Below, one piece after another: positions 18,044 through 26,731 of a DNA stretch of 32,052 bases. The DNA comes from an archaeon. Its GTDB lineage: Archaea; Nanobdellota; Nanobdellia; Pacearchaeales; GW2011-AR1. Location: positions 1 through 32,052 of the forward strand of contig JABIDS010000010.1 in the NCBI GenBank assembly GCA_018651605.1, read 5' to 3'. Numbering within the stretch: position 1 is the first letter of the stretch; each line of letters begins with the position of its first letter. Below the pieces are notes generated by a model. The model was given only the letters and a program-made list of their open reading frames with translations. It did not search any database and was not told where the DNA came from. Made by a program: the position numbers and the translations under genes.

Positions 18044-19754
18044 TCTTCACTTCTCCTTCTTTAACTTCGCAAACCATCTCCTCATTTTTTACACTACAAT
18101 CTTTTTCAACCTTAACACTCCCATATTCCTCAACAGCCTCGCTAAAATCTAAAATCTTAATCGCACCACTTTGCAAATTTAAAAGTGGAACCTTACAAGG
18201 ATCTGGTTGATTTCCCACCTTTTCTTCAAAAGCAGTCATTGATTGCCAACAAGAATTACTAATAATCAAAACACCATTATAAGTTTCAATATCTGTCTTA
18301 TGCAAATCTCCTGTAGTAATTATATCTGGAACCTCTTTTATCAACATTGAATCTTCTTCCTTACTAGGAATATAAACAGTAGCACCATGTGAAGGTGCCA
18401 AATGCCTTCTCAACAACAAATGCTTAACTACTTTCGCAGGAGTGGCATGAGCATTACATAATCTTAATTCTTCAATCTCTCCAATAACTCCATGCATACT
18501 CGCCCCATGATACATCAAAACTTTAATGCCTTGTTTTTCATTAGAACCTTCAATTTCAATCAAACTAGGATTACTAACCAAACACAAATTATCCAATTCA
18601 TGCAAAGGCTCTGCAAAATCACAGCCAATCGGAGGCTGAGGTTCTGCAACTCTAACAGCATCATGTTGCCCAGCACACTGAATAATAGTAATATGTTTAG
18701 GAATCTTATCATAAAACTTTTTCAATTTAACATACTGCTCCTTAATATCCTTCACAATCAAATCCTTCTCTTGTCCTGGATAAATCCCAACCCCGTCAAT
18801 AGAATCCCCTACTACAAACAAATATTTAATTTTACTCACCAATTTCTTATTATTCTCACTACTCAACCAATTAACAAACTTCTCAAAATTCTTCTCTAAA
18901 AAATTCCCACTCCCCAAATGAATATCTGACGTAAATAAAGCATAAACCTCCTCATCAGTCCTATTTTTCTCTTTAACAAAACAATCAGGATAAAACATAT
19001 CATTAACATACAAGAACTCCCGAGTCCCAGAAACATTAAACCCAATAATATCATCCAACAAAATTTCCTTGGACTTTTCAAACAATTCTTCCTTGCCTTG
19101 CCCTATCAAAACCTTAACCTTTCCAGTCAAATCTTCAATTTCCATAATAAGATTCTTATTTTTAGTAATCTGTTTAGAACTTACAATTCCAATCACAGAA
19201 AAATTTCGATTATTCCCAGAAATTTTATCAATAGATGTCAATCCCTCCAACTCTTGCCTTTGTTGCAAAAGATTTTTCATAAAATTATACCTATTTCTAA
19301 AATGTTTTACAAAATCCTTTACTGTTAATTTCTGAGCAGCAATAACTGGAGATGAAAGAATCTTAACACTACCTTTTTCACGTTTACCCTCGCTGTTTTC
19401 ACTATTTCCATCAGTTACCCCTACACTATTTCCATCCTCTTCAACTTTAGTTGAAGAAACATCTCCAACAACTTCACTTTCCTTCCTAACCTCAACATTA
19501 ATACTTAAATTAACAAAATATTTCTCAACCAACTTTTTCTTATCATCTCCTAATTGAAATAAAAAAGGCTGAATCTTTTCAATATTTTCTCCAACTAACG
19601 AACGAGTAATCAACTTTTTCTGAGAAACAACAGCAATTTTATTAATTATCTCATTAGCCACACTTTCATCATCCAAATCTCTTAAAAAATCCAACATATC
19701 CTTATCTAACAAAAACCCTTTCTCCAAAAACAATTTTAATATATTTTGCGACAT
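18036..19754 (-). CDS. polB: DNA polymerase D small subunit DP1 (proofreading exonuclease fold)
   Basis: A 572-residue protein: N-terminal helical region and Glu/Ser-rich linker (to about 135), an OB fold near 185-260, then a calcineurin-like phosphoesterase domain to about 525. Motifs: FTSDIHLGS (about 273), VVGDSIDGVGIYPGQ, CAGQHDAVR (about 359), YHGASMHG (about 414), TTGDLHKTD (about 477). In most DP1 and Mre11-type enzymes the third and last motifs read GNHD and GHxH; here they are GQHD and GDLH, so two metal ligands are changed. I recall similar variants in related DPANN sequences. GGTG lies just upstream of ATG 19754. It is upstream of and overlaps polC. Confidence 0.96.
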   Translation of the reverse strand: MSQNILKLFLEKGFLLDKDMLDFLRDLDDESVANEIINKIAVVSQKKLITRSLVGENIEKIQPFLFQLGDDKKKLVEKYFVNLSINVEVRKESEVVGDVSSTKVEEDGNSVGVTDGNSENSEGKREKGSVKILSSPVIAAQKLTVKDFVKHFRNRYNFMKNLLQQRQELEGLTSIDKISGNNRNFSVIGIVSSKQITKNKNLIMEIEDLTGKVKVLIGQGKEELFEKSKEILLDDIIGFNVSGTREFLYVNDMFYPDCFVKEKNRTDEEVYALFTSDIHLGSGNFLEKNFEKFVNWLSSENNKKLVSKIKYLFVVGDSIDGVGIYPGQEKDLIVKDIKEQYVKLKKFYDKIPKHITIIQCAGQHDAVRVAEPQPPIGCDFAEPLHELDNLCLVSNPSLIEIEGSNEKQGIKVLMYHGASMHGVIGEIEELRLCNAHATPAKVVKHLLLRRHLAPSHGATVYIPSKEEDSMLIKEVPDIITTGDLHKTDIETYNGVLIISNSCWQSMTAFEEKVGNQPDPCKVPLLNLQSGAIKILDFSEAVEEYGSVKVEKDCSVKNEEMVCEVKEGEVKNE

Positions 19755-19865
19755 TTTTATTCACCAGTTTTAGCAACACTTAAATCTCTTTTTCCAAAAC
19801 ACTATCAACAATAACCTAAAATAAATTATCTAACTTTTTAAATTAAACTATACTCTAACATATCT

Positions 19866-21065
19866 CTAAAACTCCAACGCCCCATCCAAAATTCCTTTAG
19901 CCCTCTCAACAATACTCTCTGGAATAGCCAACTTAATCTCCCTCATTCTACCATGCCTACCCTTGCTAATAACTCTCGCATTAATAATTCCCAACATATC
20001 AAACTCTGCAATAATATCTCCAACCCTTCTCTGAGTTAAACAATCTATATTAACCCTTTTACACAATTCTTGATAATGCATATAAACATCCCCTGTATAA
20101 ATCCCTCCATCATCTTTAGAAGTCAACTCAAAAATAGAATACAAAACCAACTGAAACTGCTTAGGCTCTGTCTCAATAATATCCAAAATCTTATCCCTCT
20201 CAATCTTATCATTAGCATTATCAATATGCTTCATTTCTATTTTTGGATTTGCCTCTCTTTCAGCTAATTCTCCTGCAACCCTCAATAAATCCAATGCCCT
20301 TCTGGCATCTCCATGCTCCCTAGCAGCAAAAGCAGCACACTTTGCAATAACTCCATCTGAAACAACCTTATCCTTAAATGCTCCATCAGATCTCATCCTC
20401 AAAATCTCCTGTAACTGCAAGGCATTATACGGCGGAAAAACAATCTCCTCCTCACTTAAACTCCTCCGACCCCTCTGATCAATCATATCCAAAAATCTCA
20501 AGTCATTACTAATCCCCACAACAATTATCTGAGTATTATTCAACTCAGAATTAATCCTAGTCAAATTATACAAAAACTCATCAGAAATCTTCTTAACAGC
20601 CTGATCAATCTCATCCAACACCAAAATCAACAATTTCTCATCACTCTTTTCAAGAATCTCTAAAAACTTCAAATAAACCTGATCTGTAGGCAAACCTGTA
20701 GCAGGAACACTCCCACCCATCTTCTTAATCAACTCCGCCAAAATCCTATATTCAGTATCTGCAACTTTTTTCAATTTGCAATTCAAATACTCTACCCTCA
20801 AAATCTTTTCTTCATTAGCCCTCTTCAAAAGCTCATTAGTAACATGTTGAACAGATAAAGTCTTACCAGTCCCAGTTTTACCATAAATAAACAGATTACT
20901 TGTTTTTTCTCCTAGCAAACACGGAGCCAAAACAGACGCAACCTGCTCAATCTGCTTATCCCTATGAGGAATATCCTCTGGAGAATAATTTGACTGCAAA
21001 ATCTTTTTCTCTTTAAACAAACTCCTCTTTCCAACAGAATCAAAAATCTTATCCAATTTACTCAT
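19866..21065 (-). CDS. cdc6: Origin-binding initiator/helicase loader Orc1/Cdc6
   Basis: A 399-residue AAA+ protein with Walker A IYGKTGTGKT, Walker B LILVLDEIDQA, sensor 1 IIVVGISND and sensor 2 HGDARRALDLL, followed by a C-terminal winged-helix domain (about 300-395, QRRVGDIIAEFDMLGII). It binds origin repeats and loads the MCM helicase. ATG 21065 is preferred: GAGGT lies upstream and the TATA-like ATATTTATAAAGG box (minus, about 21099-21111) predicts a start near 21078, so the in-frame TTG at 21080 is unlikely. It is upstream of polB on the same strand and adjoins the gene-free repeat region expected of an archaeal origin. Confidence 0.96.
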   Translation of the reverse strand: MSKLDKIFDSVGKRSLFKEKKILQSNYSPEDIPHRDKQIEQVASVLAPCLLGEKTSNLFIYGKTGTGKTLSVQHVTNELLKRANEEKILRVEYLNCKLKKVADTEYRILAELIKKMGGSVPATGLPTDQVYLKFLEILEKSDEKLLILVLDEIDQAVKKISDEFLYNLTRINSELNNTQIIVVGISNDLRFLDMIDQRGRRSLSEEEIVFPPYNALQLQEILRMRSDGAFKDKVVSDGVIAKCAAFAAREHGDARRALDLLRVAGELAEREANPKIEMKHIDNANDKIERDKILDIIETEPKQFQLVLYSIFELTSKDDGGIYTGDVYMHYQELCKRVNIDCLTQRRVGDIIAEFDMLGIINARVISKGRHGRMREIKLAIPESIVERAKGILDGALEF

Positions 21066-21111
21066 CTCTTTTAACCTCAAATAAACTAAATAATCCTCCT
21101 TTATAAATATG

Positions 21112-21660
21112 ATTATAATTTAAAACCATCACCCTTATTTCCAATAAAGAAAAATAATAAATCCCTGCATTTCTCTCGACAAAAAAGAAAATATAGAATA
21201 TAATCCTAATTAAATTTCAAAAACACTGACACCTTACTTTCTTATGGAACTTATTTTACTAAATCTCATTACTATTTAATTTAATTCTCAAACATATAAT
21301 CTATAATATATATTATAAAATATATATTCTACTATAACTATTAACTAAAAAATTACTAAAAAAATCAATTTATCCTCGATAAAATAATATAACGCTCTAA
21401 TATATATAATATAATATAATAAAGTTTATAAATAAAAATAAAAATAAAAAAACTCCAAACGAAACATCTCAAAATAACTTTCCAAACGAAATCAAAGGGT
21501 GACACGCCCACCTTAACCTATCAAATAAAACACCCCACCCTAACCTATCAAATAAAACCCAAATCCATCAAATAAAATATAAATTTTATCAAAATACATT
21601 ATAAAAATTTAATTTATTAAAATCACACAAAACTTTATAAAGAATAACCCTCTATATTAA
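21112..21660. other. Candidate replication origin next to cdc6
   Basis: About 550 bp without a gene, between the divergent cdc6 and PRC-barrel genes. It contains two almost pure A/T stretches (about 21291-21360 and 21395-21450, with runs such as AATATATATTATAAAATATA) suitable for unwinding, followed by a repeat block (21454-21577) listed separately. Archaeal origins typically lie beside orc1/cdc6 and combine an AT-rich unwinding element with Orc1-binding repeats. No experimental marker is visible here, so this is an inference from layout. Confidence 0.65.
21454..21577 (+). repeat. 27-bp-spaced direct repeats (ORB-like) in the origin candidate
   Basis: TCCAAACGAAA occurs at 21454-21464 and 21481-21491, 27 bp apart; the second continues into TCAAAGGGTG. 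The string resembles parts of Orc1 recognition boxes (TCCA, AAACGAA and a G run). Next, ACCTATCAAATAAAA occurs twice with the core ATCAAATAAAA at 21520 and 21547, again 27 bp apart, and a third core at 21567. The constant 27-bp step over two different motifs suggests phased protein binding. Confidence 0.7.
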
Positions 21661-21662
21661 AC

Positions 21663-21920
21663 ATGGCAGATAAAAAACCACATAAAGAAATTTTAGGAAA
21701 ACCTGTCGTAACAAAAGAAGGAAGAAAACTAGGTTCAATAAAGGACATAACTTTTGAAACAAGAACAGGTGAATTAATCCATTTAGTATTAAAGGAACAA
21801 ACTCCTTACACATCCCAATTAAGTCTAGAAACTTCTCAAGACAAAGAAACTTTAATCCCTTATAATTCAATAATCGCAATCGGTGATTTCGTCGTAGTTT
21901 CTGAAGAAGATTTAATGTAA
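21663..21920 (+). CDS. PRC-barrel domain protein
   Basis: An 85-residue protein that is essentially one PRC-barrel: LGKPVVTKEGRKLGSIKDITFETRTGELIHLVLK, then ETLIPYNSIIAIGDFVVVSEED. Stand-alone PRC-barrels are common in archaea and are thought to act in RNA processing or, in some lineages, cell division. A CTTTATAAAG box at about 21631-21640 precedes ATG 21663 by about 27 bp, so the message is nearly leaderless. It faces away from cdc6 across the origin candidate. Confidence 0.9.
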   Translation: MADKKPHKEILGKPVVTKEGRKLGSIKDITFETRTGELIHLVLKEQTPYTSQLSLETSQDKETLIPYNSIIAIGDFVVVSEEDLM

Positions 21921-22028
21921 ATAATCTCTAAATTAAATTTTAATAATTTGCCCATTAACTCTAAAACAAACCCTTCTCCACAATAATCTTTAAAAACCCA
22001 TAATTCCCATTAATTCTATAAAAAGAAA

Positions 22029-22442
22029 ATGAAAATAATAGGATATAATTTAATAAAAATTTCAATAGAAAGAAAAGAAGATCTTCAAGGAGAGCTTAAG
22101 ATAGATCAAAACATAGACATTCAAGACATACAAAAAGAAACAGTCCCAATATCTGCAGAATCTGCAATAAAAATAAAATTTAGATTTACAATTGATTATT
22201 CAAATGATTCTGCAAAACTAGCGTTTGAAGGATTTTTAGTAGTTCTTCCAGATAAAGAAGAATTAAATAAATTTCTTGACGCATGGAAAAACAAACAACT
22301 TCCAGAAGACCATAAAATCCCGCTTTTTAATTTTATAATGAGCAAATGCAATGTAAAAGCACTAGCATTAGAAGACGACTTAGCACTTCCAACTCACATT
22401 CAAATGCCAAGAATAAGTCCACAACAAGAAACAAAAAATTAA
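22029..22442 (+). CDS. Conserved small protein, possibly SecB-like fold
   Basis: A 137-residue soluble protein: an N-terminal beta-rich part (IIGYNLIKISIERKE, AIKIKFRFTIDYSNDSAKLAFEGFLVV) and a C-terminal helical part (KEELNKFLDAWKNKQLP, PLFNFIMSKCNVKALALEDDLALP). The order, four strands then helices ending in LPxHIQMP, is reminiscent of SecB-like chaperone domains, but I recognise no catalytic motif and the resemblance is an impression. A CTTTAAAAAC box lies about 35 bp upstream. Its last codons overlap the convergent metallophosphoesterase by 4 bp. Confidence 0.75.
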   Translation: MKIIGYNLIKISIERKEDLQGELKIDQNIDIQDIQKETVPISAESAIKIKFRFTIDYSNDSAKLAFEGFLVVLPDKEELNKFLDAWKNKQLPEDHKIPLFNFIMSKCNVKALALEDDLALPTHIQMPRISPQQETKN

Positions 22443-23182
22443 TTCTTTTCAATCAACTTTTTCAATTTGCCAAATTCATAAATCTTGTCATCTTTCTCAT
22501 TATAAATAATAACCTCAAAATTTTTTAATCTCTTATCCTCTAAGATGAAACTAAACTTTTTACTCTCAGCCTTCAATTTACTCAAATCATAACCATAACT
22601 CATAGGACTAAAACTTGGTAAAACATAAACCTTTAAACCCTTTTTCAAACCACCAAAACCTTTTACATCACCTTTTAAAAAACATTTATATTTTTCATTT
22701 TTATATCCATCATTTAAACTAATCGCAGGATGTAAATGCCCAACAAACAATGTTCCAACACCCTTTAAACATTGTTCAAACAACTTATCACCATGCATAA
22801 AACAAACATCTCCTAACTTATAAAAATTCTTCAACTCGATTCCTCTTTTCTTAGCAATAGGTTTCAAAATATTATCATGATTTCCCTTAATCAATATCAC
22901 CTCACCTTTCTCACTCAAATAATCTAATAACTTCAATCCTTCACTCCATTCTGAATCCAAAATCCCTCCAAACTCATGCTTCAAATCACCCAACACAACA
23001 ATCTTTTCAACACTTCCTACCAACTCAAAAATCCTATCCAACTTCTCAATAATCTCTTTAAATTGGACCCTTAACAATCCCTCCATCTCACCAACTCCAT
23101 CATAACCCACATGAAAATCTCCAAATACTAAAATCTTTTCACCAACTAAAACAGCATCTTCTAAATATTTAATATTTACCAT
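22439..23182 (-). CDS. Calcineurin-like metallophosphoesterase (COG1407 type)
   Basis: A 247-residue protein with a complete binuclear-metal phosphoesterase signature: GDFHVGYDG, LGDLKHEFGG, KGNHDNIL, MHGDKLF and GHLHPAI. Archaeal members of this ICC-like group are uncharacterised phosphohydrolases often found beside an Lhr-type helicase, and here the lhr gene is directly upstream on the same strand, with a 51-bp gap. The pairing suggests a shared role in nucleic-acid repair. The gap contains GACAGACA inverted repeats. Confidence 0.9.
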   Translation of the reverse strand: MVNIKYLEDAVLVGEKILVFGDFHVGYDGVGEMEGLLRVQFKEIIEKLDRIFELVGSVEKIVVLGDLKHEFGGILDSEWSEGLKLLDYLSEKGEVILIKGNHDNILKPIAKKRGIELKNFYKLGDVCFMHGDKLFEQCLKGVGTLFVGHLHPAISLNDGYKNEKYKCFLKGDVKGFGGLKKGLKVYVLPSFSPMSYGYDLSKLKAESKKFSFILEDKRLKNFEVIIYNEKDDKIYEFGKLKKLIEKN

Positions 23183-23196
23183 AAAAATCTAGAATA

Positions 23197-23233
23197 TCTG
23201 TCTGTCGAACTGTCTTAGACAATAAGACAGACA
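23197..23233. promoter_or_regulatory. GACAGACA inverted repeats between lhr and the phosphoesterase gene
   Basis: TGTCTGTC (23199-23206) and GACAGACA (23226-23233) form an 8-bp inverted repeat, and the nested pair CTGTCTTA (23210-23217)/TAAGACAG (23223-23230) forms another with a 5-nt gap, so only one of the two hairpins can form at once. The motif also recurs at the lhr promoter and inside the 238-residue HTH gene at 26732, with the string AATAAGACAGACA shared by all three places except the promoter. Confidence 0.72.
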
Positions 23234-25876
23234 CTAATTCTTACTAATCCTCCTTTTTTTAACAATACTTTGCATAACTTCCTTATGCATCCGTTTCAAA
23301 AAGTTAATTTTATCCTCTATCTTCATCAAATCACTATAACCTTGCAAAACCAAATTTAATGCAAAAGGACTCGGCAGTTCACTATGAACATTTTCAACAA
23401 CAATCTGCCCACTATCAACCAATTTCAAAATCTCACAAGCCTTATCAATATCCATCAAATCTTCCAAAACCTCTCTCCTCGCCTCCTTCAAAATAGGAAA
23501 ATCCTTACTTATCTTATTAATAGCACTCATTAAAAAAAACGACTTCATCTGCTGTTTACCAACACTTTTTCTTTGCCCCTTATAATTCCTAAGAATCATC
23601 AAACTCCGCGCAGCACAATGTCTAAATCTCCTCTTCAAAACTTCAGTCTTCAAAATAGCTTCTTCAACAACATCTCTAAGATTCCCACTATTCAAAAGTT
23701 TCATAGCCTCATCAACAGGAAGGTTCTCCCCTGCAAAATAAAAACCATTATCACTAATTCCAATTTCAATATCTCGCCCAATTTTCTGCCCCATCAAATA
23801 ACCAATCGCCCGAGACAAAACATCATTAACCCTCCTCCCATAAAGAGAATGAAACACAACATAATTCTTCTCACCTTTATAATGCTCAACCAAAATTTTC
23901 CTATCATGAGGAATCTTTGAATAATTATACTGTTCATAAAAATAACGATAAACAGCATCAGCAACACTATTTCCACAATAACAATATTCCTTAATCCAAT
24001 CAACAATTTTCTTTTTCTTACTCTGCCCAGAAATCCCTTTATCTAAAAATTTCTTCTCCAACAATCTCCTAAACTTCCCAATTTCTAAAGCTGAATCAAA
24101 ACTCAAAGGCAACATCTCACTAAACCAACTAGGAATCGTAGGATTCCTTTTAATATCTGCACGAACATAAGCCTTCATTCCTTTAGTATACATAAACTGG
24201 TATTTCTTTCCACCTAAAACAAAAACATCTCCTGCCTTAATTTTCTCTAAAAAACCCTCATCAATTACCCCTACCTTATTCCCCTTTCCATCTCCAGAAC
24301 TAATCACCACAGAAATAAAACTTTCCTCAGGGATAGTTCCAATATTAGTCATATAAATAACTCTCGCCAATTTCCCCCTCTTACCAACTTCCTTACTATC
24401 CTTATCATACCAAATCTTAGCATAAACATTACGATGCTCCAAAGCATACTCTCCAGACAAATAACTAATAACACTCATAAAATCAGCCCGGCTCAAATTC
24501 TCATAACAATAACTCTTCTTAATAATTCTAAACATCTCATTAATATCCCAAATTTTATTAATACACATCCCATAAATCTGCTGGCTCAAAACATCCAAAC
24601 AATTCTTAGGAATATGAATTCTATCAATCTTCCTTTCAATAGCATCCTTACTTAAAATAACACTCTCAACCAAATCATCCCTATCTGTAACAATAAATCT
24701 CCCCTTAGAAACATCATGCAGCTTATGCCCAGACCTACCAATCCTCTGCAAAGCCCGAGCACTACTTTTAGGACTCCCCAACAAGATAACCAAATCAATA
24801 GAACCAATATCAATACCCAACTCCAAACTAGTAGAAGTAACAACAACCTTTAATTCCCCTTTCCTCAATTTGTCTTCAATATCAAACCGATATTCTTTAC
24901 TCAAAGCAGAATGATGAGCTCCGATATTTTCAGTGTAACTGTTAGGAAACATTTCCTTCAAATGATTAATAACCCTTTCAGTCGCAGCCCGCGTATTCGT
25001 AAAAATCACAGTAGTCTTATGTTTTTGAATAAGTTTATCCATCAAACCATACAAAGAAGAATGCAAATCATATTTATCAGTATCAATCAAATCACTAACC
25101 CCTGTCAAAACTTTTATATCCATTTTTTTGTTTACCTTAACTTCTGCAACCAAACAAGGCCTATTTACCCCCACTAAAAATCTAGCAACTTCCTCCAAAG
25201 GCGCAATAGTCGCACTCAACCCAATCCTCACAGGATTAATTTTACTAAGTTCCTCCAACCGTTCTAAACTAATACTCAAATAAACCCCCCTCTTATTTCC
25301 CAACGAATGAATTTCATCAATAATAATATATTCAACCCCATAAAACAATTCAATAAATTTCTTAGTAGTCAAAGTAATAGCCAAACTTTCAGGAGTAGTA
25401 ATAAAAATATGTGGTGGATTTTTCAACATTTTAGCTTTCTCATAACTAGTTGTATCCCCAGTCCTCAAACCAATACGAATCTTCTGCAACTTAATCCCAT
25501 GAATACTAGCCAAAAACTCAATTTCCTCCAAAGGCCGAACCAAATTAACATAAATATCATTATTCAAAGCCTTCAAAGGACTAGAATAAATACAATAAAC
25601 CTTATCTTCTAACTCATTTTTTTTAGCCAGACTAACAAGATAGTTCAATATTGCAAGAAAACTAGTCAAAGTTTTACCATTCCCAGTAGGCGCACTAATC
25701 AAAATGTTCTTCCTCTCATAAACATTCATCACACCATATAACTGACTCTCTGAAAAATCTTTAAACTTACCAAAAAACCATTCTTTAACTAAAGGATCCA
25801 AAATATCCACTATCTCTGACACTTTTCGCAGTTCTGCCTCAACAATATATTCTTGTGTTTCCATAGAATCCAGCAT
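23234..25876 (-). CDS. lhr: Lhr-type ATP-dependent DNA helicase
   Basis: An 880-residue superfamily 2 helicase of the archaeal Lhr type. Motifs: Walker A SAPTGNGKTLTS (about 60-70), DEIH box YIIIDEIHSLG, motif III LSATIAP, motif V TSTSLELGIDIGSID and motif VI RIGRSGH, then the long Lhr C-terminal region with winged-helix and Lhr core patterns (VEHYKGEKNYVVFHSLYGRRVNDVLSRA). Lhr helicases unwind forked or RNA-DNA structures in repair. A TTTATAAA box at about 25895-25904 centred about 25 bp upstream makes ATG 25876 nearly leaderless; ATG 25864 is a possible alternative. The phosphoesterase gene follows on the same strand. Confidence 0.96.
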   Translation of the reverse strand: MLDSMETQEYIVEAELRKVSEIVDILDPLVKEWFFGKFKDFSESQLYGVMNVYERKNILISAPTGNGKTLTSFLAILNYLVSLAKKNELEDKVYCIYSSPLKALNNDIYVNLVRPLEEIEFLASIHGIKLQKIRIGLRTGDTTSYEKAKMLKNPPHIFITTPESLAITLTTKKFIELFYGVEYIIIDEIHSLGNKRGVYLSISLERLEELSKINPVRIGLSATIAPLEEVARFLVGVNRPCLVAEVKVNKKMDIKVLTGVSDLIDTDKYDLHSSLYGLMDKLIQKHKTTVIFTNTRAATERVINHLKEMFPNSYTENIGAHHSALSKEYRFDIEDKLRKGELKVVVTSTSLELGIDIGSIDLVILLGSPKSSARALQRIGRSGHKLHDVSKGRFIVTDRDDLVESVILSKDAIERKIDRIHIPKNCLDVLSQQIYGMCINKIWDINEMFRIIKKSYCYENLSRADFMSVISYLSGEYALEHRNVYAKIWYDKDSKEVGKRGKLARVIYMTNIGTIPEESFISVVISSGDGKGNKVGVIDEGFLEKIKAGDVFVLGGKKYQFMYTKGMKAYVRADIKRNPTIPSWFSEMLPLSFDSALEIGKFRRLLEKKFLDKGISGQSKKKKIVDWIKEYCYCGNSVADAVYRYFYEQYNYSKIPHDRKILVEHYKGEKNYVVFHSLYGRRVNDVLSRAIGYLMGQKIGRDIEIGISDNGFYFAGENLPVDEAMKLLNSGNLRDVVEEAILKTEVLKRRFRHCAARSLMILRNYKGQRKSVGKQQMKSFFLMSAINKISKDFPILKEARREVLEDLMDIDKACEILKLVDSGQIVVENVHSELPSPFALNLVLQGYSDLMKIEDKINFLKRMHKEVMQSIVKKRRISKN

Positions 25877-25878
25877 AA

Positions 25879-25905
25879 CACAGACAGATTAACGATTTAT
25901 AAAAC
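25879..25905 (-). promoter_or_regulatory. lhr promoter with CTGTCTGT between TATA box and start
   Basis: The minus strand reads GTTTTATAAAT (25895-25905), then ATCTGTCTGTG (25879-25889), then ATG at 25876. The CTGTCTGT site is the complement of GACAGACA-type repeats and lies exactly where a bound repressor would block initiation. Confidence 0.6.
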
Positions 25906-25916
25906 TTCCGAATAAA

Positions 25917-26369
25917 TCACTTATTCTTTCTTTTTTCAATAATAAATAAACGCACAACCAATAAAATAACAATCAAAAGAACACTAACATAAACATAATA
26001 AATAACCTCCAAACGATCTAAACCCCTTTCCTTAACAATCTGTTCTTCTTTTATAACAATATTCCAAGTTTTAGAATCAACATCAGTTCCATCAATAACA
26101 TCCACTCGAACAATATAAATTGCACTATCTAAATCCTTCAAAACAAAACTATTCACATCTTCCTTAACTAATTTCCCATCAAGATACCATTTAACACTTT
26201 CATAACTAGCACTCCCAATAGAAAGAGATTGACTCTCTTCTCCAAAAAAAGAAACAACCTCCTGATTCGGAGAAACATTATTTAGTTTAAATTCTGCACC
26301 ATCCACCAAACTCCCAACTAAAACCACTCCAAGAAAAACAACCAAACAGACTAATAACCTCAATTTCAT
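25917..26369 (-). CDS. Exported, membrane-anchored Ig-like protein
   Basis: A 150-residue protein with an N-terminal signal peptide (LLVCLVVFLGVVLVGSLVDGA), a single Ig/PKD-like beta domain (about 30-108: VKWYLDGKLVKED, SAIYIVRVDVIDGTDVDSKTWNIVI) and a C-terminal membrane helix (about 122-144) with a basic tail (EKRKNK). It should face the cell exterior. Related Ig-like modules are seen in the giant surface protein. It is divergent from the winged-helix gene at 26421 and shares its TATA-like box. Confidence 0.85.
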   Translation of the reverse strand: MKLRLLVCLVVFLGVVLVGSLVDGAEFKLNNVSPNQEVVSFFGEESQSLSIGSASYESVKWYLDGKLVKEDVNSFVLKDLDSAIYIVRVDVIDGTDVDSKTWNIVIKEEQIVKERGLDRLEVIYYVYVSVLLIVILLVVRLFIIEKRKNK

Positions 26370-26390
26370 AATATAATCAATAACAACAAC

Positions 26391-26396
26391 TTTAAA
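26391..26396. promoter_or_regulatory. Shared TTTAAA box for two divergent leaderless genes
   Basis: The palindromic TTTAAA is 25-30 bp before ATG 26421 on the plus strand and 22-27 bp before the ATG ending at 26369 on the minus strand. No other suitable box is present in the 51-bp gap, so one TATA-like element could serve both genes, with leaderless transcripts in both directions. Confidence 0.6.
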
Positions 26397-26420
26397 AACT
26401 TATTCAGTATATTATATAAA

Positions 26421-26690
26421 ATGAGGCTGAGTCAAGAGAAAAAAAATAAAATAACCGAACAAATTCTTTTATATCTCTACAATATATTTCCATCGCAACC
26501 ATTCACAGCAGAAATAGCAAGAGAAATAGCAAGAGATGAAGAATTTGTAAAAAGAATTTTATTTGATCTGAAAGAAAAAAATTTAGTCATAGTAATAAAA
26601 AGAAACAAAAAAGGAGAAATATTCTCAAGAAGATTAAGATGGAGATTAAGCAATAAAATTTATGAAATATATCATTCAAAACAAAATTAG
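26421..26690 (+). CDS. Winged-helix DNA-binding protein, 89 aa
   Basis: A basic 89-residue protein with the helix-turn-helix/wing pattern: ITEQILLYLYNIFPSQPFT, EIAREIARDEEFVKRILFDLK (recognition helix), then a wing KNLVIVIKRNKKGEIFSRRLRW. I have the impression that near-identical proteins are widespread in DPANN genomes, but I cannot verify this. ATG 26421 follows the TTTAAA box by about 25-30 bp (leaderless). It precedes the coiled-coil/HTH gene at 26732 in the same direction, with a separate promoter in between. Confidence 0.85.
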   Translation: MRLSQEKKNKITEQILLYLYNIFPSQPFTAEIAREIARDEEFVKRILFDLKEKNLVIVIKRNKKGEIFSRRLRWRLSNKIYEIYHSKQN

Positions 26691-26711
26691 ACAGCACAAA
26701 TATTTAAATAA
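26684..26711 (+). promoter_or_regulatory. Promoter of the 238-residue coiled-coil/HTH gene
   Basis: AAATATTTAAATAAA (26697-26711) is centred about 28 bp before ATG 26732, giving a leaderless message. Just upstream is TTAGACAGCACA (about 26687-26698), a partial copy of the GACAGACA motif. Confidence 0.58.
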
Positions 26712-26731
26712 AAGCCTAACAAGTTTTTTTA

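Noticed and set aside
21531-21545. Plasmid iterons, implying an integrated plasmid
   Set aside because: The repeats lie beside cdc6 and core replication genes and no plasmid Rep gene is present, so a chromosomal origin is simpler.
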